This document shows positions 12,275 through 23,700 of a stretch of DNA of 64,000 bases, piece by piece. Numbering within the stretch: position 1 is the first letter of the stretch; each line of letters opens with the position of its first letter. Origin of the DNA: Platycnemis pennipes (taxonomy: Eukaryota > Arthropoda > Insecta > Odonata > Platycnemididae); contig OW121851.1 in assembly GCA_933228895.1 (NCBI GenBank), positions 129,131,624 to 129,195,623 on the forward strand. Direction: 5' to 3'. Under the pieces are notes generated by a model. The model did not search any database. It worked only from the letters and a program-made list of their open reading frames with translations, and was not told the origin of the DNA. The position numbers were made by a program, and so were the translations under genes.

Positions 12275-12843
12275 ACTTTAGTATGCAGCCAGTGTATGGG
12301 ATCCAAACGAATTATGTTTGATCAGAAAACTAGACAGTGTGCAGCGTAGAGCAGCTAGGTTCGTTAAAAGGTGTTACGATAGGTTGAGTAGTGTTTCTGA
12401 ATTAATACAAGAATTAGGGTGGGAATCATTATAAGAGCGTAGGTTAAAGTACAGATTAAATCTATCCGAGAAATTTAAATCGCATAGCTTTACTGAAGAT
12501 GTTAGGAACATCGTAAAAACACCAGCGTATTATGCTAGGTTCGACCAGATAAATAAGATTAGAGAGATAGATTGTCGTACTGATATATTAAAAATGGCAT
12601 TTTTCCCCCGTACTATAAGTGAACAGAATAGGCAGCATAGCAAGGAATAGGTAGGGGAAATATTTGAGTAGTCTGTAGTGCGTGATGCATGTATTAACCA
12701 CCTTAAATACTATAGATACTAACAATCTAGTTGCATAAGGCCCTATAGTTGCTTGTTTGCATGTCAATAGTGCATGCTAGGTGATCTTCACCCCCTGCCA
12801 CACACCCTCGCGGTGGCTTGCAGGGTATCGTGTGGATGTAGAT
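12275..12843 (+). mobile_element. 5'-truncated CR1/Jockey-type LINE, subfamily B
   Basis: The sequence starts at the reverse transcriptase block corresponding to YAASVWDPNE. It continues through the arginine-rich RRLKYRLNL-like region, with in-frame stops, to a 3' end of the type CCCCTGCCACACACCCTCGCGGTGGCTTGCAGGGTATCGTGTGGATGTAGATG, given here in pieces because of its length. CTCGCGG in the terminal hairpin and TATCGTG in place of TATTATG separate this subfamily from subfamily A. The other B copies are at 17661, 25408, 28066 and 34252. Confidence 0.8.
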
Positions 12844-14113
12844 GCTTGACATGACCTTCTCCATGTACATACTACGGGGACAGAACTTATGCTTTTGTTT
12901 TACGTTATAGCTATCACTTTGTCGCTTGCGAATTACAAATTATAACGCGCATTTCCTATGGATGGTTACATAGGAAACTTTAAGTCTATTCTGATCATAA
13001 TTAACGAAAAACAGCTCTTACAACGACAATAATCACTTTCAAACAGCGAAAAATCTTTCATGGCTAAAATTACAAATAAATAACTGAATTCTCAAATATA
13101 TAGAAGCAATGGACTTTTGCAATGTTGATAGGAAGTTAGAGGATAAGGGAAATGAACAATGGAAAGAGGTTGGTTTTTGCTCGATTCCAAGATGACACAA
13201 TCGCAGATACTGTAATCCGGGTCATGAGAGAATTGCCGCTAGGCTAATGCCGCTCCTGCTCGAATATGAGACCCTTGGCTACACCTTGGATCATACGCAA
13301 CCTCTCTCCGATCATTTAAGGGGCCGATCCGAGGGGGAAGCAGGGCCCCAGGGTTTGATTTCCAGGGAGATAGTGAGTGGAAAGAGAAAGCGATGACACA
13401 GCAGAATAGAGAGCAGAAAAGACGATATATATCAGCACGAAGGAGTCAAGCTATAGATTAAAGATTTTCATTGACCCTTCACGGTGCACAGCGATCCACT
13501 TCCGTCGGCTTCTTCCCGTAAATTGGAAAAAACACGCATTCCGCCAAATTGTCCGTCTGTCAAAGAATGGGAATTAAGATTCTGTTTGTTCGAACCTCCG
13601 GGTGAGAGGTAATCACCGGAAATGAGAAGACTGAGAGTAGCTGTAAGAGGATTCCTCGTTCATGCTCTCTGAAGAAGATTCAGTAAATGAGGAAGACCTT
13701 CACAATTCGCAGCTAACATCGACGCTGGTACACTTCCAGGCTACCACGCGTGAAGAGGTGCAATTGAAGAGGTGCTAAGTCTGGGCAAGCGCGGAGAATA
13801 TTCTACTGCGTTCCATAAACCGCCAGGATCAGTCACGCAAGGGAATTCGTCATCATATGGCGGATATTTGGGCTGAGAGTTGAATCAATATAATTTCATT
13901 GTTTTATATCTATTGTGCAAATACCTAAACTATAATTGTTATTTAGTTTTCCATTATGGAGAGCAGTGATTAAGGATGCATGATACTGATACACCCTAAC
14001 TACCTTTAAATCAACTACTGCTACAGAAGAACCCGATTTGAAGGACAAAATACAAAGGGGAGATGTTGTCACAAACGGTTCAAATGAAATGGCCTATTCA
14101 AAATGATGGAGGA
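12844..14113. other. No feature recognised
   Basis: Mixed-composition sequence without a supportable frame. A tRNA-like remnant may lie near 13220-13380, but neither promoter box is convincing. Confidence 0.35.
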
Positions 14114-14272
14114 ATATCTTCATAATGAAATACAATAGTAATGCTCCACACTTCATTTTTAATAATAACCGACTTTTCTAGAAACGAATTTTCTAGAAAA
14201 TGGCACTGAGTTGCCGAAAAGATTATTAAAAATTAAGTGTTGAGTATTACTATTGCATTTCATTGTAAATAT
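14114..14272. repeat. Imperfect inverted repeat, MITE-like
   Basis: The arms at about 14114-14166 and 14222-14272 are roughly 50 bp and about 85% complementary by eye. They centre on the block AATGAAATACAATAGTAAT and its complement. The 55-bp spacer contains TTTTCTAGAAA twice. No flanking duplication was found, so the class is unknown. It could fold as a hairpin RNA or DNA cruciform. Confidence 0.6.
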
Positions 14273-14639
14273 CACAAACTTCCACAAAGTCACGCCTAAA
14301 ATGAATTCTTATATTCTTACTGGAAGAATATATTATTTTCTTTCTCCAAGTCAAAACAAAGCGTTTCGCCGCAAATACTAGGAGAATTTACTATCTACGA
14401 CCAGCGCAGACGACTGTAGACAAGGGGCGGTATTCATAACCTCAACTACAGTCTCACTTCTATAACTTAATTCATAACATCCCTACTGCGAGTCAAATGG
14501 TGCACAAATTCCACCCGCAAAAGTGACATTACTTCTCAGCGTGACGCACGGAGGAATATCTGTACAGCGCTGGGAACCATAGAGAGGAGAACTTGCATAC
14601 CATTTTGAAATCGCAATACATATTTTATGACGCTGGCAG

Positions 14640-14760
14640 TAGAAGCGAGACTGTGGCCGAGATTCTGCATGTGACCCTAGGTTGTTAAAGTGCCGGCCGA
14701 TCACAAAACTGCGGGTTCGAATACTACTCCGTGCATAGATATTGTGTTTGTTTCTCTTCG
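14640..14760 (+). repeat. tRNA-like SINE head
   Basis: GTGGCCGAGATTCTG (A-box-like) is followed about 60 bases later by GCGGGTTCGAATAC, a good B box at 14711-14724. The spacing is that of a tRNA with a long variable arm. The flanks do not pair as an acceptor stem, so this is a pseudogene or SINE head rather than a tRNA gene. The body downstream was not matched to the other SINEs here. Confidence 0.35.
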
Positions 14761-15835
14761 TACTGAGTTAAGTTAGGCGCAGCGATATAACGTAAGCAGT
14801 TTGAGCGCCTAAGAATCAAGTTACTTCGGTTGGCGCTGGGCCCCTCCTCCCGCCCCTCCCCTCCCCTAGGAGCCCCCTGCGTGGTGGTGCAAGGCGCAGG
14901 AGGATGGGAACGAGACAAAAGAGCGCCGCCGTGCGCTGAATACCTACTCCCGAACACAGCGGTCGTCATGGAGTGCAAGAGAGAACGCAGCTGCACTTGA
15001 GAGTCTCAGTTATCCACAACTAACGCCTAGGCGTCTGCAATAATAAAAGTCTCTCTTTTCACGCGGCATCGCTAATTCCAAGCGCACGGATGAACACTGC
15101 TGATGAGAGCGCAGCGAAACGGGAGCGCATTTGTCGTGGAAAGCCGATGCAAGTTTGCTCTCACGAACGAGAGGAGACGGGAGACGCCGAAAGCGGAGTC
15201 ATTATGCGTGCGCGCGGAAGAGTCATCGCCGACTCCAGGGTCTCCCGAAGAATCCGTTCCTAAGGAAGAAGGGGTGGCATTTGCGCGAGGAGATGAAGGA
15301 GGGGAGAAATTATGGAGCGATGGGCCATTAACGCCATCGCGGCAGTCATGATTCCGTCGGGGGATTATCGCACCAAGTTAAATTCAAAATCGATGTCAAG
15401 ATGAACGATCCCTCTTCTCTCGGGCGCCTGCTCGGGCGTTTTAAATGGCACCTATTATTCTACTTGCTCTGTGTGCATGAAGTTAATGCAGTCAATACAT
15501 CCGCAGACGATGAACGAAACACAGCGCACGCTTGATTATCCAGTCGCAAAACTCATTCAATTTCACAAGCACTCAGAGCAGTGTTCTTAAACTCACTTCT
15601 GAGCTAGCTGAAAATAAATAAAGAATTCATTCACAATATACGAGTTATTTAAAAAAATCTTAATGTGACGAATATAATGTGCTAAGCAATTGATTTATTT
15701 GCAGAAGGGGGTTTCGCAGGAAAGAGAAGGAAAAAATTAGTGATGGTAATAATTATAATTATTATAAGTACATTAAATAATTATATTTATCATAGAAATA
15801 GCAGACAAGTAAACTTGGTTGAACTTCGACATTAT
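14761..15835. other. GC-rich island and flanking AT-rich DNA
   Basis: About 14820-15360 is rich in CG dinucleotides compared with its surroundings. Overlapping frames at 15103-15351 are low in complexity and charged. I see no start context, splice pair or domain to support a gene. A promoter-associated island for a gene outside the recognised set is possible but unproven. From 15600 to 15835 the sequence is AT-rich. Confidence 0.3.
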
Positions 15836-16010
15836 ATAAATAAAATAAATCATTGTTCTATCCCACAAAATATATTTAAATACTGATCCACCAGTTTTGA
15901 CCAATCTAGGTCTTTTATTCAGCTCTCGTAAATGACCTGAAAGGGTCGAAACCGGTCGAGCAGTATTTAAATATATTTATGTGGAATAGAACGAAACATT
16001 ATTTTATTTA
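15836..16010. repeat. Inverted repeat enclosing a Penelope-type GAAACCGGTC motif
   Basis: The arms at about 15836-15885 and 15961-16010 match over some 43 of 50 positions. They contain CAGTATTTAAATATATTT and its complement. The spacer holds GACCTGAAAGGGTCGAAACC (15934-15953). There CTGAAA and GAAAC bracket a short self-complementary segment, the layout seen at the termini of Penelope-like elements. No coding part of such an element is adjacent. Confidence 0.55.
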
Positions 16011-17660
16011 TGTAATTATACTTAATCACTACCAATGAGAGAAGTTTAAAAACAACTACCTTCCATTATCATTCTGATATATTTACAATTTTTGGGCAAT
16101 TATTAAACCGTCAGGAGTCTAAAACGCAAGTGTGAAGTTACAAATAGGACAATAAGACCTTTAAAATCCCAATTCTAATATGACTTTTTTCCGAGATGGT
16201 CCATACATGAGTAAATATTTCATAAGGTCTATAACTTCTGCTACCGTCAGCGACATAATTTCCAGATATAAATATTATTCATGGAAAATAGCTATGCTCT
16301 GTGAGTACCTATTCATATCGGTAGATGCAAGGCTTGCAATACTACAGTGCAACCTCTGTGGAGGAACCAAGAACACCTCCCGGATTCAATCGAGAAACCC
16401 TACAAAAAAACAATCACATGTTCTGAATCACTACTTCGTGTATCTTGTAAAAGTCCTTAGCATGGAGAAAATGAAAAATAATATTAACGAACACACCAGG
16501 TACAAATCTTTAAAAGAGAAATTATTTTTTTAATAGAAACATCAATGAAAGGAATCAAGTTCACAAATTACAGTCCAATATTAAATAAATATTTTTCACA
16601 AAACGTAACATAAATTTGCAAACAACAATTTAAAAATTCAAGCACGTAATTAAAACCACATCTAATATTTTAGGGGGTCGAATAAATTTAGAGCATAAAT
16701 GTTTCAAATTTTGAGAATTATGTCGTAGGATCCACTGTGACTAAAATGTTTAGTAGCCGTCGGCCATTTCAAAACCAATATTATTTTAAGCCATTCAATT
16801 ACCAGATAAAGCTGCCGAAGAAAGAAATTCGACCTCTGTCTACAAACGCAGAACGTTTATGGAAGTTTAAACAAGAAGATTGAAACTACGAAGCCTAAAT
16901 TTACCTCATCTATAATTAAACGACATAGACCACGAAAGATAAGCAAAATATATAGCTGGAAAATTTAATTTAAAACATACCAAGGAATTACATTTAATGA
17001 CAACACAATGAAGGCAGTGGGAAAGATGAATCTGATGAACAATATATGATAGTTTCACTCCCTTTTAAGCAGCAGAACCATAAAGGGAGAAGTTCAGACG
17101 AGAACCCTGAGCTAAGTTGGTTGATGGGCTGAGATGGTTGGTGAGGTTCTTGAATTGGAACTTGGCGTGGCACGATGGGAGAAGAGTCAAGGGGAATGTG
17201 ATAGGAAGAGATGGGAGGCTGTTGAAATGTGGGTCGCTAGCGAAAATTATGAGGAAGGAATGGAGGTGGATTGCACCCAGGCAATTAGAGATAACATTAC
17301 ACGGAAGGCCGATACTCAAAGACAAAACGCTGAAGAAACAAGAATAGTGAAAGAGTAGAGAAGGCATTTGGAGAGAATAAAAATAAATAGGAAACGTGCA
17401 GACCTATGGGAAAAACAGGAGGGATTTCTCTTCCAAAAACGCAATGCGAAGTAGAACACGGAAACTCCATTAAAGCATTCACAAATAAGTAAAACACTAA
17501 CGATGATTTGGTAATTTAAAACCAAAGAAAACATTCACCAAAATCGTTTTAGAATAAAACTTTGGCCAAGTAACCGAAAGAAGGGCTGGGCTTTGGCCTA
17601 GTTTCAAGGTGGAAAATCCTTTTTTTTTCTTACGCCGCGATGTCCACGCATTGGAGCATT
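16011..17660. other. No gene recognised
   Basis: AT-rich DNA. A 117-codon frame at 16180-16533 (+) and overlapping frames at 17065-17367 on both strands have no recognisable motif. The overlapping frames on both strands suggest chance openness. Confidence 0.35.
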
Positions 17661-17760
17661 CATCTACATCTACATCTACACGATACCCTGCAAGCCACCG
17701 CGAGGGTGTGTGGCAGGGGGTGAAGGTCACCAAGCATGCACTACATGCACACAAACATGC
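17661..17760 (-). mobile_element. 3' end only of LINE subfamily B
   Basis: The sequence begins with the reversed tail CATCTACATCTACATCTAC. It then has the reversed CGATACCCTGCAAGCC and the GCGAGGGTGTGTGGCAGGGG block, and ends near TGCATGTTTGTGTGC read on the minus strand. At about 100 bp it is an extreme 5' truncation. A GC-rich patch follows at 17760-18010, with shadowing frames in several phases that I do not call as genes. Confidence 0.8.
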
Positions 17761-18221
17761 ATTCTTGGGGTGACGGGTGGTGGGCGAGAGGAGATGCCGA
17801 GGGGTCGAGGAGAAGAGGGCAGCGGCAACAAGTGCGGGCGGCGCCAAACAGCTGACGGCGAGGGAAGAGGTCAAGCAGGGGGAGGAGGTCTTGGCCGCGC
17901 TGGACGGAGTGTGGCATTCGTGGGGTCCGCGGGGATTTCCGTGGAAAGGAGGAAAGGGGGGATGGGAGATAGGGAGGGCGGAGGGGGGAATGGGAAGATA
18001 GTCCTCTAACTCGACACGAAGAGGGAGAAAAAGCTGTAGAGTGGCCACACGAAGCGCAGTGGGGGTTCAGCGGAAAGCCTTGATAGATTAGGACAGAATT
18101 ATGATGACATTGGTGCCGCATTTCGAGTGGCTTTCCTCGCGAGGGCTTCACACGGATCACTGCCAAATACGGCTGTGCGATATGCTGTTTTGAATATCGC
18201 ACGACGATATCATTCCCATTT

Positions 18222-18325
18222 GGCGGATTCGGCGATATATCGGTTCCGCGATATAAATAGGAAATGTTGGGATATCGACATATCGGGATATCGACAAGTC
18301 GGCATATCGGATATCGACTTATAAT
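18222..18325. repeat. Left subterminal ATATCG array of the hAT element
   Basis: Degenerate tandem units based on GATATCGACATATCGG occupy the first part of the element. In hAT elements such subterminal repeats are the usual binding sites of the BED-finger transposase. The array here is shorter and less regular than the one at the right end. Confidence 0.7.
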
Positions 18326-18761
18326 ATAATAACTCAAGGCGAAAGAGCATATAATTTTAGATAGTAGAGGTTCTTTTAAATTTTTTGGTATGGCCCATAG
18401 GACTGAAATATAACCATTTTTTCTTGGTCGAAGAACGGTGGAAATATTTAAATTCCGAATTATGATTTAAAAGCAATAATTTTATAAACAAATTTAAACT
18501 TTTCTTGATGAATTTGAATTTTCAGTGATGAAATCACACCATGGCCATTCTATTCCCTGCATCCAAATTTTATGATAAAAAGTGATATTTAATAACAATA
18601 ACTAATTTAACAATTTAAAATATATAATTAACGATTGAGGAAGTGTAATATTTTATAAGGAAGAGACCGTTTATAGCACTTCAATCCGATCAACCATTGC
18701 CGTTAAATTGCGCTAAATAGAGACATTATTAAGGGTGGCAGAAAAAAACACCGGGGTCAGG

Positions 18762-18935
18762 ATATCGTCATATCGGGATATCGTCATATCGACATATTGG
18801 GATATCGACATATCGGGATATCGACATATCGGGATATCGACATATCGGGATATCGACATATCGTGATATCGCGTTTCGAAATATCGACTCCCGATATCAA
18901 GTACATATCGAGTATCGTCGACGATATATCGTGGT
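18762..18935. repeat. Right subterminal ATATCG array of the hAT element
   Basis: A 16-bp unit, GATATCGACATATCGG, is repeated with little variation about five times in the centre of the array, with diverged units on both sides. The regular phase suggests local slippage or selection for clustered protein sites. Confidence 0.75.
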
Positions 18936-18957
18936 ATCGCACAGCCCTACTGCCAAT

Positions 18958-19735
18958 CTTGATAGCGCCGTTAGTAGTCTATCCGCAGTGAAATCGGCAC
19001 TCACCTACACGATATCGCGTAATTCCAGAGCGTTAGAGAAAGTTAGTTGCCAGTTAGTATCGGAAGGTAAGTCTCATCTGGTTCGTTACAATGCATAATG
19101 GGGGCTTTTACTCAGGTTCTATAGTTATATCGATAGAGAAGCTGTGAACAACTTCATCGGGCTATCAGTAGTTAGCTCGAAGCGGAAACTGTCCCGAACT
19201 TGAAGAAGGGATATACCTCTACCAAGTATAGCTACACACCTCACTTAATATTCCTCCACATCACTGCCGATGAATCAAAATATGAATTCCTAAGGGTGTA
19301 GATTAATTTTAGCCGACTGTACAAGGAGATCAAACTTGATGCATATCCTTTCAGATACGGGTATAGTAAAATAAGGGAGGTAATATGGGTGTCAGTGCGG
19401 AGAAAAAAAAACGGGTAAGAGGGGACATTTTAGAAACTGATGGGCTATTTGATTTTAGGGAGATCAGTTATTTAGACGTGTGAAAGATAATAAATGGATG
19501 CGGCAAAGTCTCTCGTTTTCCGTAACTTATTTCGTTATTTTTTAAAATATTTCTTTAAAATATTTATTCAAATCACATTCCTTTTCATCAAACGAATAAC
19601 ATCAGGCATTGATAGCAATTTCATTACTCCAAAGGCAAGGTCTTTCCTATCAACGGTAGTATAACGACAGTGAGGAAAGGAAATTGATCACCAATCGGTT
19701 GTAAGGATTTATAGGGAAACCAATAGAAAGAGAAT
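18958..19735. other. No feature recognised
   Basis: AT-rich sequence with no supportable frame or repeat terminus. Confidence 0.4.
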
Positions 19736-20045
19736 CGGGTTGGTGTGGTGGCTAGAGTACTGGCCTGAGGGCCCGGATTCGATTCCCGGCAGTGGCGGAT
19801 TTTTTCAGTGGAAAACCGGTCCCCACTTGAGTGCCTAGTGGAGGACATTTCAAGTTCAACACTCCGTCCGTCGGATGGGACGTAAAGCCGTGGTCCCCTG
19901 GGCGCTTCTCGTTAATAGTAGGCTAATGCCAGGTTTCTATCCACCCTTCCTCCGTTTCCTGAAAACTCCTACCATTACCCCATTACCCACGTATCCTAAA
20001 TGGCGCAAATTACCTCAGCTCTCGGTCGCCTCACCTAAATAACCA
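19736..20045 (+). repeat. tRNA-derived SINE, family 1 (best copy)
   Basis: The head GTGTGGTGGCTAGAGTACTG contains a good A box. CCCGGATTCGATTCCCGGC contains a near-perfect B box at 19772-19790. The body has GGGACGTAAAGCCGTGGTCC and CGCTTCTCGTTAATAGTAGG, then TCCACCCTTCCTCCG. The same body occurs at 8405-8720. The tail lacks a clear poly(A), which fits mobilisation by an RTE-type LINE. No target-site duplication was identified. Confidence 0.75.
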
Positions 20046-20899
20046 ACAACCAAGCCAAGAGAATAGAGGAGTAAGCACCCGATAATAGAAACTGTAATGT
20101 CAAATGAATGTGCAACTATTATTTTCCCAGACTAGTTCCCTCTCACACAATATCACCGTTAGAACAAATGGCTGAGCTAAAGCCCAGAGGCTTCGCCTGC
20201 GTAGAAAACGAGGTCCTTGTGTGAGAAGCCGAATTCCTTGCCCACATATCCCCACAAGTCAAAAGTGCGGAGGCATAAAATGGAGAAAAATATAAGGCCA
20301 AAAATAATAAGAAATCCAAAGGATGGAGAACCACGTAGCATTCCGATTCGCCGAATGACCTCCTTTCTTTACAGGAAACACAAGGCAACAGTAGCATTTT
20401 TTTGTCATCTACATCCAGCGAGAAATACGTGTTGTTGCGTCCCAGTCTCCCATCGGAAGCAACGCCGAAATACCCGTCAAATAGGACGACGCACAAAAAG
20501 ATGCATCACTAGTATGCCGCGCGTCTAACCGGCCTAAATGTCGGTTGCCTCATGAAATATCGCTCGACTGTAAAATTGCGGAAATCCACCGAGAGTATTC
20601 CTTCTTCCTCTACGATGGAAACAGAAATAGAAATATTCTCGACAAGCTGGCGTAACAGGCTGCCATCTCAGAGGTTCCTATGGTTGTCATGAATATCCAT
20701 AATATATCTAATCACGATAATTTCCGTCATGAAGCAATAGAAGAGATCACTCAAATTTATACATCGGATTTGAACCTTAGAAAAAATAGGGATTGCATAT
20801 AACACACCCTATAAATTTCAGGGTTTTATATTCATTTTTACAGGAGATTTATGCCCTTAAATTTCCAAGCGGATCTGAAACCACGCCCACTCCGCGAAA
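20046..20899. other. No feature recognised
   Basis: Overlapping frames at 20143-20528 on both strands lack motifs. Nothing else is supportable. Confidence 0.35.
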
Positions 20900-21470
20900 T
20901 AAGTTTCTATTCTTCGAGTTCTAGAGTTATAAGCGGCAAAAAACATGTTTTTAACCCTTTCGAAAAAGTGGGCACGCAAAAGACTCGTAAGTCATCCACT
21001 TCACCCAATCACAACGGAGACCGTGAAGCTCCCTCGCCCAATCACAATGGGGGACACACAGCTGACTCTGCCAATGGGAGTGGTGGCGACAGGAACTCTT
21101 CATGCAGATCTCCATTCCCCACCTCCAATGCCAGTCGCTCATAAATCAAAAATGAAAACGAGCAAAAGTTGACGCTAACCGAACGATCAGCAATAAGGAT
21201 TACTACGTCATCCGATCCCCCCATCCTTGACTGTTTCGAGGAAGACGGGAGTGGAGGTAGGGGCGGAAGGTCTGCTCGCACATATCCTGTCGCAACCGCT
21301 CCCATAGGCAGAGTCAGCTGTGTGCCATCCATGTGATAAGGAGAAGGACCTTCGCGGTCTCAGTTGTGATTGGACGAAGTGGATGACGTACGACTCCTTT
21401 GTACGCCCACTTTTCCGAAAGGGCATCAGTTTTTCGCCGCTTACAACTCGAGATAATTGTAATGGGGTCG
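20900..21470. repeat. Two head-to-head copies of an unnamed repeat (U1 and U2)
   Basis: U1 (about 20900-21130, +) and U2 (about 21131-21470, -) share blocks in inverted order. These include the AACCCTTTCGNAAAAGTGGG block, CCAATCACAAC, GCTGACTCTGCCAATGGGAG and CGACAGGA. Full versions in direct orientation are at 21446-22005 (U3) and 29255-29790 (U4). U1 lacks the distal part that U2 retains (CATTTTTGATTTATGAG). The frames are open over 90 or more codons in several phases, but none matches a protein I know. Confidence 0.75.
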
Positions 21471-22005
21471 TATACTAGATTTTTTTATTGCCGAATATGA
21501 TATATTTTGTAAAATAAAAGACCCATATTTTTCCATTTTTTCATCCGTCAATTATTTCTCGAGTTATAGGCGGCGAAAAACTGATGTTTTTAACCCTTTC
21601 GGGAAAAGTGGGTGTGGTGCAACCTCTGACGTACATCAATTTCGTCCAATCACAACTGAGCCCGCGAAGCTACTTCGTCTTATCGCAAAGGGGGGACACA
21701 GCTGGCTCTCCCGATGGGAGCGATTGCAACAGGATTTGTGCGAGTTGATATTCCGAGAACCCCCCTCCATTCCCTCCCCTTCCCATAAGAGCAGTCATGA
21801 ACGGGAGAAAATGACGTCAATGATATCAAAGCAGCTTTTTCGGTGGGCGTCACCTTTTGTTTATTTTCATTTTTGATTTATGAGTGAATGGTTGTGGTTA
21901 GAAGATTAATTTTTTCACTTAAATTCTCTTTTCGTTTCCATCTAACGATTTCGTGCACAAAATTGCGATTTCGGTTCCGATTTAACGCCCCCATTGACGG
22001 AACGA
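21446..22005 (+). repeat. Unnamed repeat, copy U3
   Basis: This longest form begins GGGGTCGTATAC and runs through TCAATTATTTCTCGAG, AACCCTTTCGGGAAAAGTGG, CCAATCACAACTGAGC and GGTGGGCGTCACCTTTT to TTAACGCCCCCATT. It is roughly 80% identical by eye to 29255-29790 over its whole length. No terminal inverted repeats or duplications were found. It could be a SINE-like element, a MITE whose ends I did not recognise, or part of a larger element. Confidence 0.75.
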
Positions 22006-22787
22006 AGAACGGGAAAACACGGGTATTTTATTTTATAAACTCTATCAGATTCGGCAATAAAAAACATGGCTAACGACCGCATTGCACTACAGCAATTATT
22101 CATCATGCGTTCTAAACGGGGAAGCGACAGAGAATTTTATCGAATTCTATCGGTGGTTTTTATTTTCGGGTAGCCCCTGCCTACTATTCCCCACCCCTGT
22201 ATCTCATCCCTGATCTTCCTTCCCATCCAATCCTTGTTTTCTGAATAAAATACAACGTCGCCGCTCCCACTCCCCATGACGCCATACGACTATGCTTGTA
22301 ATTTTCCTTCCTTTTCTGCGCTCATCCAACTATGTCCCCTACGTCCATTCCAACATTCCAATACCCCTCAAAACGTCCTTCTCCACATCTAAGACCTTCT
22401 GAAAAATACGAAATACCACTCATCCTCTCCCAGTAGAGTTTATACATCCGGTTTTGTATTCCATAGTACCTTGCTTAGTGTAGAATTGGTTTTAAGGAAT
22501 TCATTGCATAAAAAAAGGCAAAAGTTAAAGCTTCATTGAGTTAGAACACTGACTCTTAACATTACCACAAAAGAAAGCAAAAATGCCAGAACAAACAAAT
22601 AGCAGGATATTGCTTTAAATGAACGGTAAAATTATGCACATCTATGATAGAAACCATCTCCATTTGAACTAGGAAAATCAATACCCGATCATCCAGCAGA
22701 AGTAGCGGCAAATGTTATTCCGCACCGTCCCTCCTACTTTCTTACACCTAAGACAAATACAAAATCCATGTCTGAGACAGGTTTTAA
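22006..22787. other. No feature recognised
   Basis: No gene or repeat boundary was recognised before the duplicated target site at 22788. Confidence 0.4.
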
Positions 22788-23059
22788 TCTGTATACGTTG
22801 GTGGTAGTGAAGGCTGCTCGGGTGCTCCACCGGGTAATCTCCTCCATGGCTGCCGACGTTTCGGGGTACGAGTCGTACTCCATCATCAGGGCTGAATGGG
22901 CTGAATGAATCAGGGCTCATTCAGCCCTGATGATGGAGTACGACTCGTACCCCGAAACGTCGGCAGCCATGGAGGAGATTACCCGGTGGAGCACCCGAGC
23001 AGCCTTCACTACCAGCATACGCCGGGAAAGCATCAGATCCTTCTTCTGTATACGTTGGT
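22788..23059 (+). mobile_element. Hairpin element 3, perfect 96-bp arms and 15-bp target-site duplication
   Basis: Arms at 22802-22897 and 22919-23014 are exact reverse complements over 96 bp, separated by 21 bp. The insert 22803-23044 (242 bp) lies between two exact copies of TCTGTATACGTTGGT (22788-22802 and 23045-23059). Beyond the right arm a unique end contains CGCCGGGAAAGCATCAGATC, shared with the 26.6-kb copy and inverted at 9.8 kb. The right arm has CTGATGA (22927-22933) and GAAAC (22954-22958) separated by a segment able to form a 7-bp stem with one mismatch. The perfect arms and duplication suggest a recent insertion. Confidence 0.92.
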
Positions 23060-23385
23060 TTTTGTCAGGTAGCCACGTTACCCACCTGGCCACCCACCCA
23101 CCACAAACATTACACAGCACGCACAGCACTAAAGAGGACGCGGGGAGAGGTCAGAACATTAGCTAAACAGAACTAATGACAGGGACGAGTGGTATAGCCT
23201 TCCGTTGCATTGGCAGAAAGATAAATTACATGGTTCTTCTTTGATATAATAACAGCGATGATAAAATAGCAATCGGTGAATTTATAATGGTATTCTAAAG
23301 TAAATTACAATTGTACTAAGACTCCTACATATATATAATCATGTATCAAAAAATGTTTAAAATTCATCAATTCACAAATAAGCAA

Positions 23386-23700
23386 TCATATGAATACATC
23401 AAAGGAACCCCGGCCCTGCAAATTGGAAATGCACGGGAAATTTATTGAAAAAGAAATGTCCTTTGAATGTCTAGGAATAAGGCTTTCAAATTCCTGGGAC
23501 ATTGAAAAGGAAGTAGAAGAGCAGGTGAGAAAAGAACACGGAATTGAGGTGTCCTCATATGGAACAAACTGTAGAAACAAGCACTTAAGGAAAGAGCCAA
23601 AGGGTGGGAATTGCAAGGAAGAAGTGAAACCAAATTTAAAAGCCGTTGTACACGGTCATTGAAACTGCGCAAGTTGATGTTGATTCCGTATGAGCAGTCG
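23386..23700 (+). mobile_element. Non-LTR retrotransposon fragment (second RTE-like lineage), palm/thumb region
   Basis: The frame at 23390-23662 contains LEMHGKFIEKEMSFECLGI, SWDIEKEVEEQV and RNKHLRKE. This is the block where non-LTR reverse transcriptases compare a displayed line of sequence (F.YLGI...), followed by the K..RIY...VRP-like continuation, here frameshifted. It differs from the RTE copies at 9, 40, 54 and 57 kb. A matching C-terminal end lies 0.9 kb downstream at 24590-24790, so one insertion may have been split. Confidence 0.6.

Larger units (their letters stand above)
18160..18957. mobile_element. Non-autonomous hAT element with ATATCG-rich ends
   Basis: The terminal inverted repeats are TACGGCTGTGCGATA at the left (from 18168) and the complement of TAGGGCTGTGCGATACC at the right (to 18949). 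They are flanked by the 8-bp duplication CTGCCAAA (18160-18167) and CTGCCAAT (18950-18957), 7 of 8 identical, which is the hallmark of hAT transposition. The 782-bp body is AT-rich and has no transposase fragment. Both ends carry arrays of a GATATCGACATATCGG-like unit. The terminal sequence is clearly related to the hAT copy at 62180-62975. Confidence 0.88.

Noticed and set aside
17065..17367. Overlapping frames of 74-100 codons on both strands
   Set aside because: No motif, no start or splice context, and openness on both strands.
18797..18991. Short repetitive peptide frame in the ATATCG array
   Set aside because: It is a tandem DNA repeat read in frame. No protein is expected.
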